Under the pieces are notes generated by a model. It was given only the letters and a program-made list of their open reading frames with translations, had not been told where the DNA came from and searched no databases. A stretch of DNA of 45,508 nucleotides from Candidatus Heimdallarchaeota archaeon (GTDB taxonomy: Archaea > Asgardarchaeota > Heimdallarchaeia > JABLTI01). Of the stretch, positions 1 to 9,000 are shown in pieces. The stretch covers positions 1-45,508 of the forward strand of contig DXJV01000021.1 of assembly GCA_019056785.1 (NCBI GenBank), written 5' to 3'. The first letter of the stretch is position 1, and each line of letters opens with the position of its first letter. A program made the position numbers and the translations under genes.

Positions 1-2
1 GC

Positions 3-364
3 CCTGATGGTTCTTTTCTCGCTTTACAATACAAACTCACCGTGTTCCCACCTTCAAACGAGTCGCCTTCCTTGACTTTTCAGATTCAAAGAAATATGTC
101 GATATTTATTCCCCTCGGTGGTCGCCTAATGGTCAATTTCTTGCTGTGAGTTGTGGGGATGGCCGGGTGCGTATTTGGTGGATCGCTGATTAGTCGGTTA
201 TCCACATGTTAAAACTGCATGGTTATTGGTTGGAAGCAGAATATCAAGTGGCCTTTAGTCCTGATAGCTGATACTTGATCAGTGGTGGTTTTGGTTCGGC
301 AAAATTGCTCTCGACAGCTAATTGGGAAGAAATTTATCAAAATCGCTTTTATTTATATAAGTAA
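3..364 (+). pseudogene. Decayed WD40-repeat protein, C-terminal relic
   Basis: Two WD40-like blades can be read on the plus strand. The first bases give PDGSFLALQ in frame 3. After a frame change before about base 59, frame 2 reads WSPNGQFLAVSCGDGRVRIWW, with the typical SPDG...LA...GDG.VRIW pattern of a WD blade. An in-frame TAG at 191-193 follows, then VAFSPDS and a TGA at 269-271 where a Trp or Tyr would sit, then YLISGGFGSAKLL, and a final TAA at 362-364. WD40 proteins are scaffolds with repeated blades. Two internal stops and one frame change make this a dead gene rather than one sequence error. The 5' part lies outside the window, so the original length and the blade count are unknown. 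Confidence 0.6.
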
Positions 365-388
365 GTCAAATGATTCTATGAAGAAAAT

Positions 389-415
389 GGAAGAGAAGAA
401 GCTTTCAACTCTTCC
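389..415 (-). terminator. Hairpin downstream of the solute-binding protein gene
   Basis: A perfect 7-bp stem (GGAAGAG / CTCTTCC, 13-nt loop) lies 40 bases past the stop codon of the minus-strand gene ending at 455. On that strand it is followed by ATTTTCTTC. It is a plausible 3' end, but the T run is weak. Confidence 0.35.
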
Positions 416-454
416 TAGAAGCATTCAGTAAGTCTATCGTCAAATTTCTTATGT

Positions 455-2320
455 TTAAGTCTGTTTTCTTCTTCGGGTTATTACTGTCGTTGCCCACCAG
501 ATCCCTATGTTGGCTCCAAGTAGACTGCAAATGACTGTCAAGATTGGAAGTGCTGCATTGGTTGTGTAGTTTCCGTAGCCGGCTTTGCTTAAATATTCTT
601 TGGCAAGAGAATAGTCGTGAGAGTAGCGAATGATGTTGGGATTCAACCAGATACCCATTGTTGCATAGATTGGATAGTGGGAGATTTCTTCTTCTCCAAA
701 AAAGACCATTCGATTAATCTCTTCTTTGTTAATGGCATAAGCGATTGCTTTTCGAACAGCAAGTCCTTTAGTGAGAGATGGATCTTCGTCACATGGTTCT
801 CGGTTCCCAATGATGGTTCTTTCTTCACGTAAATTGAAAGCCAAGAATTCCATCTGTTGGACTAATTTTGACTGGACGTTAAAATTGTTATTATTTGAGT
901 ATTCAACTCTCTTTTCTCGATAATTGCTCACATCGGCGATATCTATATGTCCAGATTCAAATTTCATCAATTCTTCATAGGGATTCATTATTATATAAAT
1001 TTTCAACTTCTCTAGAGCCCAAGTAGTTCCAAATCGTCTTTCAAAGTCCATACCTGTTTTGTCTACTGAAGGGTCAAGAAGCCAGCAATCATTGAATCGT
1101 GTTAAGGTTGTGCAATAGCCTTCTTGAAAGTCATTAAATTCGAATAATCCTGTACCAAAGGGATGTTTTGAAAAAGTAGTCCATGAAGGATGGGAAGTAT
1201 CAGGGTGACCAAAATGTTGCGTTTGGTTCAGATAGTGTTCGGGTAGAATTCTTTCTGTTAAGGCATTTAAGAACAGCGCGCTTGGCTCATTTTCTGGTGT
1301 GCTAGGATCGCCATCGATAAAAAAGTCAATCGTATATTTATCGATAATTTTCATGTCATCTATCCAAGCTATTTCTGGAAGGATACTACTGTAAAAATAG
1401 GTTAGCATATAATAGGTGAAGTAAACATCATATGCATCAAATTCTTCATTAGGAAAGAGCCCATCTGGATCGAGCTGCCATTTAATTCCCTTTCGAAGGT
1501 GTATGCGCAAATGTGTTTCATTTAATAATTCCCAGCTTGAAGCAAGATGCGGCCATGCTTTTAGATTAGCATCATATGAAACCAATGGCTCTAAAATAGC
1601 ATTTGTGATAAATTCGGAGGCACTACCTTCTTGGGTTAGCGGATTTAAGTCTGCCCAAGAAATATCTGCAATTGCAAGTTCTTTATCTGAAAGTTGGCCA
1701 GAATGAAGCCCATCAAAAGACATTTTCCCCCAAGATTGAATGATTCCTTCTGTAGAATTATACCCTTGTAAGTTGCTCCAAGAGGCATAGTATGATCTTG
1801 GCGTGAAAAATGGTATGCACGGAAGAATCTTATCCATTAGGTAGTTCTCCCATTCCCAGTAGTGTTGGATGCGTTCTTCTCTGGGCATAATTAAAGTACC
1901 TTGTTTTATGTACCATTCGTTCCTTCCTGTTCCCAAATCGTCGTCCCAGTCCATGCTTGTATCATAACCGAAGAGGTTTAGCGGACCGTTTTGATTATAA
2001 ACACCAGTGAAATCTGGGTCTGTACCGCTACCAACAATGTCGATAAAGCAAAGGTCAAACCTATGTAAAAAGAGTATCTCGCGAATAAGAACAACCCAGT
2101 CAATGATGTGTATCTTAAGGTTAATCCCTATCGGTGCTAATTGTTGTGCAACAAGATTCAGGATGTCCGCTTTTTCTCCTGAGATGGTTATAGCCTTTAA
2201 AGTGAAAAAGGGTTCGATGGCTTTAGTAGGTCTTGAAAAGCTCGGAGAAAGACTACTGCAGATAATAATGATCAGGAAAAAGGTTAATTTGAAATGTCTT
2301 GAATTTTTATCCCGTTTCAT
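455..2320 (-). CDS. Secreted, membrane-anchored peptide/nickel-type solute-binding protein with swapped halves
   Basis: This 621-aa protein belongs to the SBP_bac_5 (DppA/OppA) family, which presents peptides or metal chelates to ABC permeases outside the cell. Residues 1-35 form a signal peptide and 588-612 a membrane helix followed by RRRKQT, so it is probably anchored. The order of the halves is unusual. Residues 40-190 match the C-terminal lobe of the family (LAPIGINLKI, then DPDF, then the ER..HYWEWEN...LPCIPFF helix). Residues 214-583 match the N-terminal part (ADLNPL, EPLVSYDANLKAWPHLASSW, HLRKGIKW, FDAYDVYFTYY, AVRKAIAYAINKEEI) and stop at AKEYLSKAGY, the point where a normal protein would run on into the first segment. 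The total equals one binding protein, so this looks like a circular permutation. No permease or ATPase gene is adjacent. A relic of a paralogue lies at 14609-15021. The ATG start gives a normal signal peptide. Confidence 0.85.
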   Translation of the reverse strand: MKRDKNSRHFKLTFFLIIIICSSLSPSFSRPTKAIEPFFTLKAITISGEKADILNLVAQQLAPIGINLKIHIIDWVVLIREILFLHRFDLCFIDIVGSGTDPDFTGVYNQNGPLNLFGYDTSMDWDDDLGTGRNEWYIKQGTLIMPREERIQHYWEWENYLMDKILPCIPFFTPRSYYASWSNLQGYNSTEGIIQSWGKMSFDGLHSGQLSDKELAIADISWADLNPLTQEGSASEFITNAILEPLVSYDANLKAWPHLASSWELLNETHLRIHLRKGIKWQLDPDGLFPNEEFDAYDVYFTYYMLTYFYSSILPEIAWIDDMKIIDKYTIDFFIDGDPSTPENEPSALFLNALTERILPEHYLNQTQHFGHPDTSHPSWTTFSKHPFGTGLFEFNDFQEGYCTTLTRFNDCWLLDPSVDKTGMDFERRFGTTWALEKLKIYIIMNPYEELMKFESGHIDIADVSNYREKRVEYSNNNNFNVQSKLVQQMEFLAFNLREERTIIGNREPCDEDPSLTKGLAVRKAIAYAINKEEINRMVFFGEEEISHYPIYATMGIWLNPNIIRYSHDYSLAKEYLSKAGYGNYTTNAALPILTVICSLLGANIGIWWATTVITRRRKQT

Positions 2321-2625
2321 AATATCCCACTCCTATTATCATAAAAAATCTTAATACTAAAAAATATTCCGCTTAACTGCTTAATAAGTGCCTTTAACCA
2401 AAGAACACTTTAATTGCTCAAAGAGATTAATATACTGGCATTTTTTCCGTTTAAGAGAACTAGATTCTAAATACGCAATGTTGAAAATCGAATAGTCTAA
2501 CTTTTTTTCACTAAAATACTAAATCATCTTTTTAAATTATTTATTGAAAAAAACAGATGAAATTCTCTGCCTTTGAGAGGAAGTGTGAGGTATGAGTTTT
2601 GAAGCAGAAATTACTGGTAGCTTCG
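2321..2625. other. Intergenic, promoter side of the solute-binding protein gene
   Basis: This AT-rich stretch of about 300 bases contains the upstream region of the gene ending at 2320 and the 3' side of the small gene at 2626. No coding signal or strong inverted repeat was seen. Confidence 0.5.
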
Positions 2626-2859
2626 TCATATATCCATCTCAATTTGACTTGTGAATTTGAGTTTGGTATTAAATGCAGGGAAATAATCATCAAGGATCCC
2701 AAGTGCTTTGATGATCATTTGTGATTCATTATTAAGGAGCGAAAATTCTCTTGGGTTAGAAATTCCTGCCTTAATACTTGCTGGCTCTATACTTAGCAAA
2801 CAAATTAAGACGCAAAAAAGAAGCACAAAATGTTTGCTAAAATTTTTTTTAATCTTCAT
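2626..2859 (-). CDS. Small secreted protein of unknown function
   Basis: This 77-aa protein was not recognised. It has a clear export signal: MKIKKNFSKHF, then a hydrophobic stretch LLFCVLICLLSIEPASIKA. The mature part is only about 50 residues, with no cysteine and no second membrane helix. The ATG at 2859 is preferred over the GTG five codons upstream because an AGGTGG ribosome-binding site lies about 11 bases ahead of it and overlaps the GTG. The short mature part may mean that this is the 5' remnant of a longer surface protein. It sits between two secreted-protein genes on the same strand but is too far from either to claim an operon. Confidence 0.5.
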   Translation of the reverse strand: MKIKKNFSKHFVLLFCVLICLLSIEPASIKAGISNPREFSLLNNESQMIIKALGILDDYFPAFNTKLKFTSQIEMDI

Positions 2860-3210
2860 TATTAAAATTACCACCTAATAAATTACTTTTTTTTGATAGC
2901 ACTTCATAAAAATAAACATGAATAATCTTTCACTTTAGCCAATATTTTATATATTTTGGTTGTGCTAAATAACGGCTTTTTTTCGGAGGATATTTATTCT
3001 CTTGGTGCTTACTCCCTTAGTTGCTTATTACTTAAAGGTCTCCCTTATTTTTGGTAAAGGTTGGTTTGCGCTATTTCGGTTTTTTTATCTTAGGATGTTT
3101 ATGACAAAGCTATTGCTATTAAAATTTAACAAACCTAGAAAAAAAAGTTTAAGAAACGGTTATTGTATTGAACCGTCTTTAATATCTTTAATAAAGTTTA
3201 TAATTTTTTT

Positions 3211-5865
3211 TCATGTGGCGCACTTTTTCTTTCGCACTTTCACAACAATAACTATTGTAAGGATGCCGATAATTAATCCTCCAGCACCAGCAGTAAGGTA
3301 TGGCCACCATTGTTTGAAGAAGTTTGCAACTTGTTTTGTCCATGGTACAGGGTTGGAAACAGTATAAGTGTAGGTTTGGATAGCTTCATTGCCGGCATTG
3401 TCTCTTAAAATGAAGGTTATACTATATTTGCCATTCTCAAGTTGCTCGGTATTCCAAGTGACATTTTCGATAGTTGCTCCAGAATAGAGAAGCGTTCCAT
3501 TTACATCCACTTCAAACGATCCGATGCCACTGCCAATATCGCTGCCGGTAACATTAAACTGCACCGTGCCATTAATTGTAGTTAATACAGGGGCTTGGAT
3601 GTTGAGCTCAGGGTTTACAGAATCACGGATAATTATTTGGTAAGGATTGACATCGCTTCCCAAAAAGCTACTGAAACCATGGCTATCAACAGCAAAGAAG
3701 TAGTACTCAACTTCGGTGTTCCAATCAAGAGGGGGAAGTGTTACTTGATAGGCTGTCCCTTGGAATGTCATTGATTCTTCTTGCCAAGAGAGACCGTTAA
3801 GCCGGTAATAGAAGATAACCTCTTGAACTGCAAAATTATCTATTGCCTCTATGGAGAATACGATTGAATCATAATATTCGGGTTCTGAAGGCGAAACTGT
3901 GGGGTTGTTGATTTCAGGCGGTTGAATGTCTCTGACGAATTGTATATCATCATAAATTGTTTCAACGACAGAATTTCCTGTGGCATAACTTCCAAGTTCA
4001 ATACCTATTATGTACCAGTTGTTCTCTCCAAAAGCATCGAAAACATCGTTAGAAACATTTCGGAAGAGGTTGTTCCAATTACCAGTCATATTGAAATTCT
4101 CAACAAAATAGAAAACATTAGTGGAAGTGTTTACAAAAGAACTTGAAGCTGCAGAGCCTAAAATGTAATTAACGATATTTGTTTCATTAATTATAAACTT
4201 AATAGAGCTATATGCATTGCCATCAATAATTAACTTGTTAATCTTCCACCAGAAATCGGTATAAAGATTGTGTTCTACGTGAAGAAATGTTCTTCTGTAG
4301 CAGTATTGATAGTATTTATTATTATATGATGAAATGTTTGCTGCATAGAAACCACTATGTGCATCTTCGGTTCGATTAGTGTACTCAGCGCTTGTGCTAT
4401 ACCAAGTAATCAGTCCATTGTTGGAAAGCCAATCAAAACAGTTCTCAAAGCCTGGATCAGCTGCTGGATAGGTGATGAATTGGAGGTCATCAACTAATAG
4501 GTTAGCATATGTATAAGACTCAGAATACAAATACAGATAATATTCTAATTGATAGAAACAAAGGTTCTTCAAGTTTAAACTGTCTAGTAGGGTGAAGATA
4601 TCTATACTGAAATGATGCCATGTATTGGTTAACTCATATCCTGGTGCTCCCAGAACAATTAGTTGATAAGTGCTCGAAGAGTAATTTGAATAATGGAGGT
4701 CACCAGTATTAGTTCCCAAACAGAAGTAAATGTCAATACTTTTAGTCATATTACCAAAATGGAGCAAAGCAAAAGCATATTGTGGATTGCTGCCTGAAAT
4801 AGTGTGATTACTAAATTTCCAATCGAAATTCAAAACAAGGTCATCGGGTTTGTTCACATACAAGCCATCATAATAGCCACTCCAAGAGGTAAAAGTATAT
4901 TTAATGAGAGAAGTGTAGCTATAAGAAGAGGGTCGTTTTGTGCTTACAGTCAAATTCGCAGCCCGATTCCCCTCTCTGTAATCTAAAGAAGTTAATCGTA
5001 TCGAAGAAGGTGAGCGATTCGTATTAGTCCAATATTGACCGGTACCATACTCAAAATCTCCGTTTAGGTGGAGAAAATCATAGGAAGAGCTGTTAACTAG
5101 ACTCGTATCATCTATGAGAAGTTCAGTTGCGCCGGTGGGGTTAATTGGAGAGGTTATATAAAAGTAAAGATAAAAAGCACACGTGTTGCTGTCAATAGGA
5201 ATGCCAAAAGCATCTATAAAGTCTTGTGTGAGATTTCGATGAAGATTCACCCAACTACCAATGGGCACACGCGCATCAAAATAGGCAAAAAAGGTGTTGT
5301 TACCAGGAAGACTATTTGCTGAGAAATAATAATTGAGATAATAACTATATGAAGATGTTTGAACAGTAATTCGGCAATAAGCGCTACCTCCGTTAAGAAT
5401 ATCAGGGTTTGCTTTCATTTTATACCAGAGGTTCAGAATAATGCCTTGTTCAAGGTAAGGGATGTTACCATCTCGTCCTAAAAACCGATAAGCATTTTCA
5501 GTTTTTGCAGTTTGATCTGTGGCTTTAACACTTAAATAATAGCCGTAGGAACCGGAATGGGCATCATCTTGATAGGAAGCATTTAGTATCACATCGGCCG
5601 TAATGATAAAGGGATAATACTTTGGTACTCCACCAGCTAAAGGATCGGCAATCTCAAAACCGCCATTTTCCACAATATTTGCTTTGATAACTTCCGTTCC
5701 ACCAGGAGCTTTCATCCGTGGAAAGTTTTCTCTAATTATTGGCATATCTTTTTGAACCTCATGAGAAGACAAACTTCTAGTTCTATAGTTAGTGAAGGAG
5801 ACAAGAAAGAATGAAGAGATAAAAAGACATAATGTTATAAGAGTAATGATTTTTTGTTTTTTCAA
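3211..5865 (-). CDS. Large surface protein with beta-sandwich modules and C-terminal membrane anchor
   Basis: This 884-aa protein starts with a signal peptide (MKKQKIITLITLCLFISSFF) and ends with a membrane helix (LTAGAGGLIIGILTIVIVV) plus KVRKKK, so nearly all of it lies outside the cell. The body has about three similar units of the carbohydrate-binding or concanavalin-like type. Each begins with a 'GGFEIADP / NGDFEYGTGQYW / DPGFENCFDWL' strand and holds a LLIDDTS / LLVDDLQF / IYDDIQF 'DD' strand near its end. Two Ig-like modules follow, beginning PPEINNPTVSPSEPEYYDS and NPELNIQAPVLTTINGTVQF. Many N-x-S/T sites fit a glycosylated archaeal surface protein. The start is TTG at 5865, with GGTGA 7-11 bases upstream. 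It probably binds a polymer or acts in adhesion; no catalytic motif was seen. Same strand as the subtilase upstream. Confidence 0.8.
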   Translation of the reverse strand: MKKQKIITLITLCLFISSFFLVSFTNYRTRSLSSHEVQKDMPIIRENFPRMKAPGGTEVIKANIVENGGFEIADPLAGGVPKYYPFIITADVILNASYQDDAHSGSYGYYLSVKATDQTAKTENAYRFLGRDGNIPYLEQGIILNLWYKMKANPDILNGGSAYCRITVQTSSYSYYLNYYFSANSLPGNNTFFAYFDARVPIGSWVNLHRNLTQDFIDAFGIPIDSNTCAFYLYFYITSPINPTGATELLIDDTSLVNSSSYDFLHLNGDFEYGTGQYWTNTNRSPSSIRLTSLDYREGNRAANLTVSTKRPSSYSYTSLIKYTFTSWSGYYDGLYVNKPDDLVLNFDWKFSNHTISGSNPQYAFALLHFGNMTKSIDIYFCLGTNTGDLHYSNYSSSTYQLIVLGAPGYELTNTWHHFSIDIFTLLDSLNLKNLCFYQLEYYLYLYSESYTYANLLVDDLQFITYPAADPGFENCFDWLSNNGLITWYSTSAEYTNRTEDAHSGFYAANISSYNNKYYQYCYRRTFLHVEHNLYTDFWWKINKLIIDGNAYSSIKFIINETNIVNYILGSAASSSFVNTSTNVFYFVENFNMTGNWNNLFRNVSNDVFDAFGENNWYIIGIELGSYATGNSVVETIYDDIQFVRDIQPPEINNPTVSPSEPEYYDSIVFSIEAIDNFAVQEVIFYYRLNGLSWQEESMTFQGTAYQVTLPPLDWNTEVEYYFFAVDSHGFSSFLGSDVNPYQIIIRDSVNPELNIQAPVLTTINGTVQFNVTGSDIGSGIGSFEVDVNGTLLYSGATIENVTWNTEQLENGKYSITFILRDNAGNEAIQTYTYTVSNPVPWTKQVANFFKQWWPYLTAGAGGLIIGILTIVIVVKVRKKKCAT

Positions 5866-5994
5866 AATTTTTCACCAAATTTTGTTTATAAGTTAGTATT
5901 TGTTAACAACTTTAAAAAGTGTTTTCTGAATGTGCTGGCATTTAAGAAAACAAGACATAAACATGAATTTTTAAAAAGTGAAAGAGTAAAGAAA

Positions 5995-6037
5995 TAAAAA
6001 AAAGAAAAAAGGCGACGAGGAATTCTTTAAACTCCTC
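5995..6037 (-). terminator. Terminator of the subtilase gene
   Basis: On the minus strand, a GAGGA / TCCTC stem (6017-6037) follows the stop codon of the protease gene by about 15 bases and is followed by GTCGCC and a long T run (A run 5995-6010 on the plus strand). Position and T tract both fit transcription termination. Confidence 0.55.
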
Positions 6038-6051
6038 AGTAAGTGTTAAAA

Positions 6052-9000
6052 CTAGTGCTCCTTTTTCTTCTTAGAAAGTAGAAATACAATCGGTAACAAT
6101 ATGAACAATGGTAAAATAAGAGCATTGTTTTCTGTAACAGTATTTCGTATTGAGAAGGGTTGATCACAGACGTCAGAACTATTTGTCGTACCATCGCTTA
6201 CAATTATCCTTAAAAGATAATCGTCTCCATCGGGGACTTCTGTAGTGTCCCAATAATATTCGTTACCTTGGACATTAAATGCTATTGTTAACCAATTTTC
6301 TCCGTCCCAGAGTTCAATAGTGAAATCCAGTGGGTCATCTTCCCAGTCGAAAGCAGACCATCGTATATCCACCATTCCATACAGTTCGCCCCCATTGTTG
6401 GGTTCGAGCAAAGTGACTTCGGGAGGATCATTTCTGTATTGAACCCATTCGACAGCATTAATGATCATTCTATGGAGGAATTCGTTATTCCAGTGCTCTC
6501 CATCATAAAAATGAACGGCCCTTCCGGCGTTTGTTGTACTATATGCCCCTACAAGATAAATGGTTTGCGAAAGATAAGTTGCTTTGACTATGGGAACGTA
6601 ATTACTCCAAGCACTCGAGGAACTGACTGTTGAGCGATAGGCACAAAAGTCGTTGACTGTGAATGACAACCTCATATAACCTCGTTTCAGGTAGTGTTGG
6701 GTGTTAAGAATCATTGCTGTTATTGAAGAGCTCTCAGCAATAAGATAGTCAAAAAAGCCAGACGTGCCCTCTGCTTCTGGAACAAAAATTCCTGCCCAGT
6801 TAAGAAAAGTAGCGCTCTGGCCAAAAGTAATCACATTCCCAAACGCTCTTGCCCAAGCTTTTACTTCCAGTGAGGCATCATTATTTGGAAAATTGTTAAT
6901 TAAAATGAGCACTGAAATATCTAACAATGCAGTACCCGAAAGATCAGCATTTGTGACAATTCTGGTGGTAAATCCTTCGTTTTCAAGACCAGTTTGAATT
7001 GTTTGGTAATCATTTTTCCATGAAGAGAGAGGATTAAAGTAAGCTGGTTGGTCAGCCCCGTCAGTATTTAATATTGCTACAATCCCCGTTGCCACATTGC
7101 AAGCCTTTACGAGTGTGATTATCCGATTATTCATGATTGCTATCTCTTCTCCAGAAGCTTGCACGAAAACAGTAATGTTATATGTTCCTATGGTTGATGG
7201 AAGCCATTGGTAGTTAAATGTTCGCTGACTCGAGGGAGCTAGAATAGTAGCAGTCTCTGTCTTCACTTTGAGATCATTGATTAAGAGTGAAAGTTCCACA
7301 TTGGTTTCTTCATTTAATCCAATGTTCTCCACAGAATATGCGATTGTTTGTGCTTTGTTAATTTCCACATACCTATCGCTAATCTCGAGAGTGACAGAAA
7401 GGTCGTGTTGTTTGTTCTCCATGTTAAATAATAAGGCAAAATCCTTAGCTGTTTTAAGTGGAAAAGTATAGCTGTTGTAAAAAGTACTCATCAAGCCATA
7501 ATTTAAGCCTACTGTTGGAGAACGAACTTCCATGATTTGATCATATTGGAAAAGGATTTCTCCCGACTCGTAAAGGATGACCTCAAAAGTTCCAGCAAGA
7601 ACCCCTGTAGAATATTCCATGTTTACATAACCAATTACCAATCGGTTTGGATTAGTAAGTGAAAGAACATAAAAATCGCCGGTGGCAACCATTTGATCCC
7701 AGAAGGGAGCTATAAGATAATAAAAACGACTGTCGTCAGAGGGGAAAGGAACATTACTACCCCACCATGGATAGCTATAAGAGAAAGAGAGCAAACCATT
7801 TGAACCCACATAGACAGCATCAAACTTCCGGTCATAAAATTGGAATTGGAATGGTAAAGTGACCTTAATTGCAGAATTATAGGTGAGAGGCAAAAGCGTT
7901 CCAATAGTCGGGTCCACCCAATCAAAAGTATACTCTGTTATCATATGATAATTGCTTACTACTGAACCATATTTTGTCTCAATGTTATTTACGAGTATCT
8001 GCTCTCCTGGCACGGCAGCAGCTTTTGCCGTAAAGTTATAGAAGCCATGTGAAACAGGTCTCCATGTGTAAGAGAGAGTTAATAACTCTTGGGGGGCAAT
8101 AGTAGAAATGGAAAAATTGGTGGCTAATTCCCCTTCAATGAAAAGTTCTACCTGAACATTTGTTTCTATAGCTGCTCCACCATTATATAGGGTGATATTT
8201 ACTTCGGTGTCTTCATTGATAGTAGCATAGATTTCTTTAACATGGAGAATTATGTCATGAGTTGGTCGATCCCAAGAGAGGAGGTTTTTAAGTAAGATGT
8301 CATTATCTCTTGTATAGGGCATGAGGTTAATGTTACTAGCAATCACACAAAAATGTCCTCCACCGACTTCTGCAGAGGCACCAATAATGTGTTCCGAGGA
8401 ATTATCCCATAAAAAGGGAGTGGCCATTTTGGAAACCACCAACTCTTTATTGGTAAACGAGGGGAAGTAAAGACTTGAGACACCTTGGAGTAGAGGATGA
8501 TGTGGGTCAAACTGTATTGTTTCACCAGAAAGGCTCGGGATGGAGTTACTGCTGATGCCAAATTTCAATCCAAGGTTTTCGACAACATTTGGAAAAGATG
8601 CTGGACCATTAAGCGATACAAAGGTACCCCCAGCAATAATGAAATTCTCTACCGCATCAATTTCACTCGAAAGCCATGGGTCACCACCAAAACTCACGAA
8701 GACTACTGAGAAACAGCTTAAAAGGTCAACAGTTATACGTGAATAGAGGTCATATGTTTCATTTCCGTTATTTTGGTAGAAACTTTCGAGGGAGAATTCT
8801 GTTTCGCCGTGGGAATAAATAAATGCTATAGAGTTGCTGGGGTCAGGCACGCTACAAATAGTAGTATAATTATTGTCTATGAGCAGAGTCTCACCGGCTA
8901 CTGGAGAAACAGCCACCCTAATGGAATATTTATAGTACGCATGAGGAGTCCATAAATAACTATCCTGTGCCTCCGTTCCAGATAGAAGAGAAGGCAATGT

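Noticed and set aside
3002..3367. Plus-strand open frame of 121 codons
   Set aside because: Its 3' half lies antisense inside the large surface protein gene and it has no motif or ribosome-binding site; a shadow frame.
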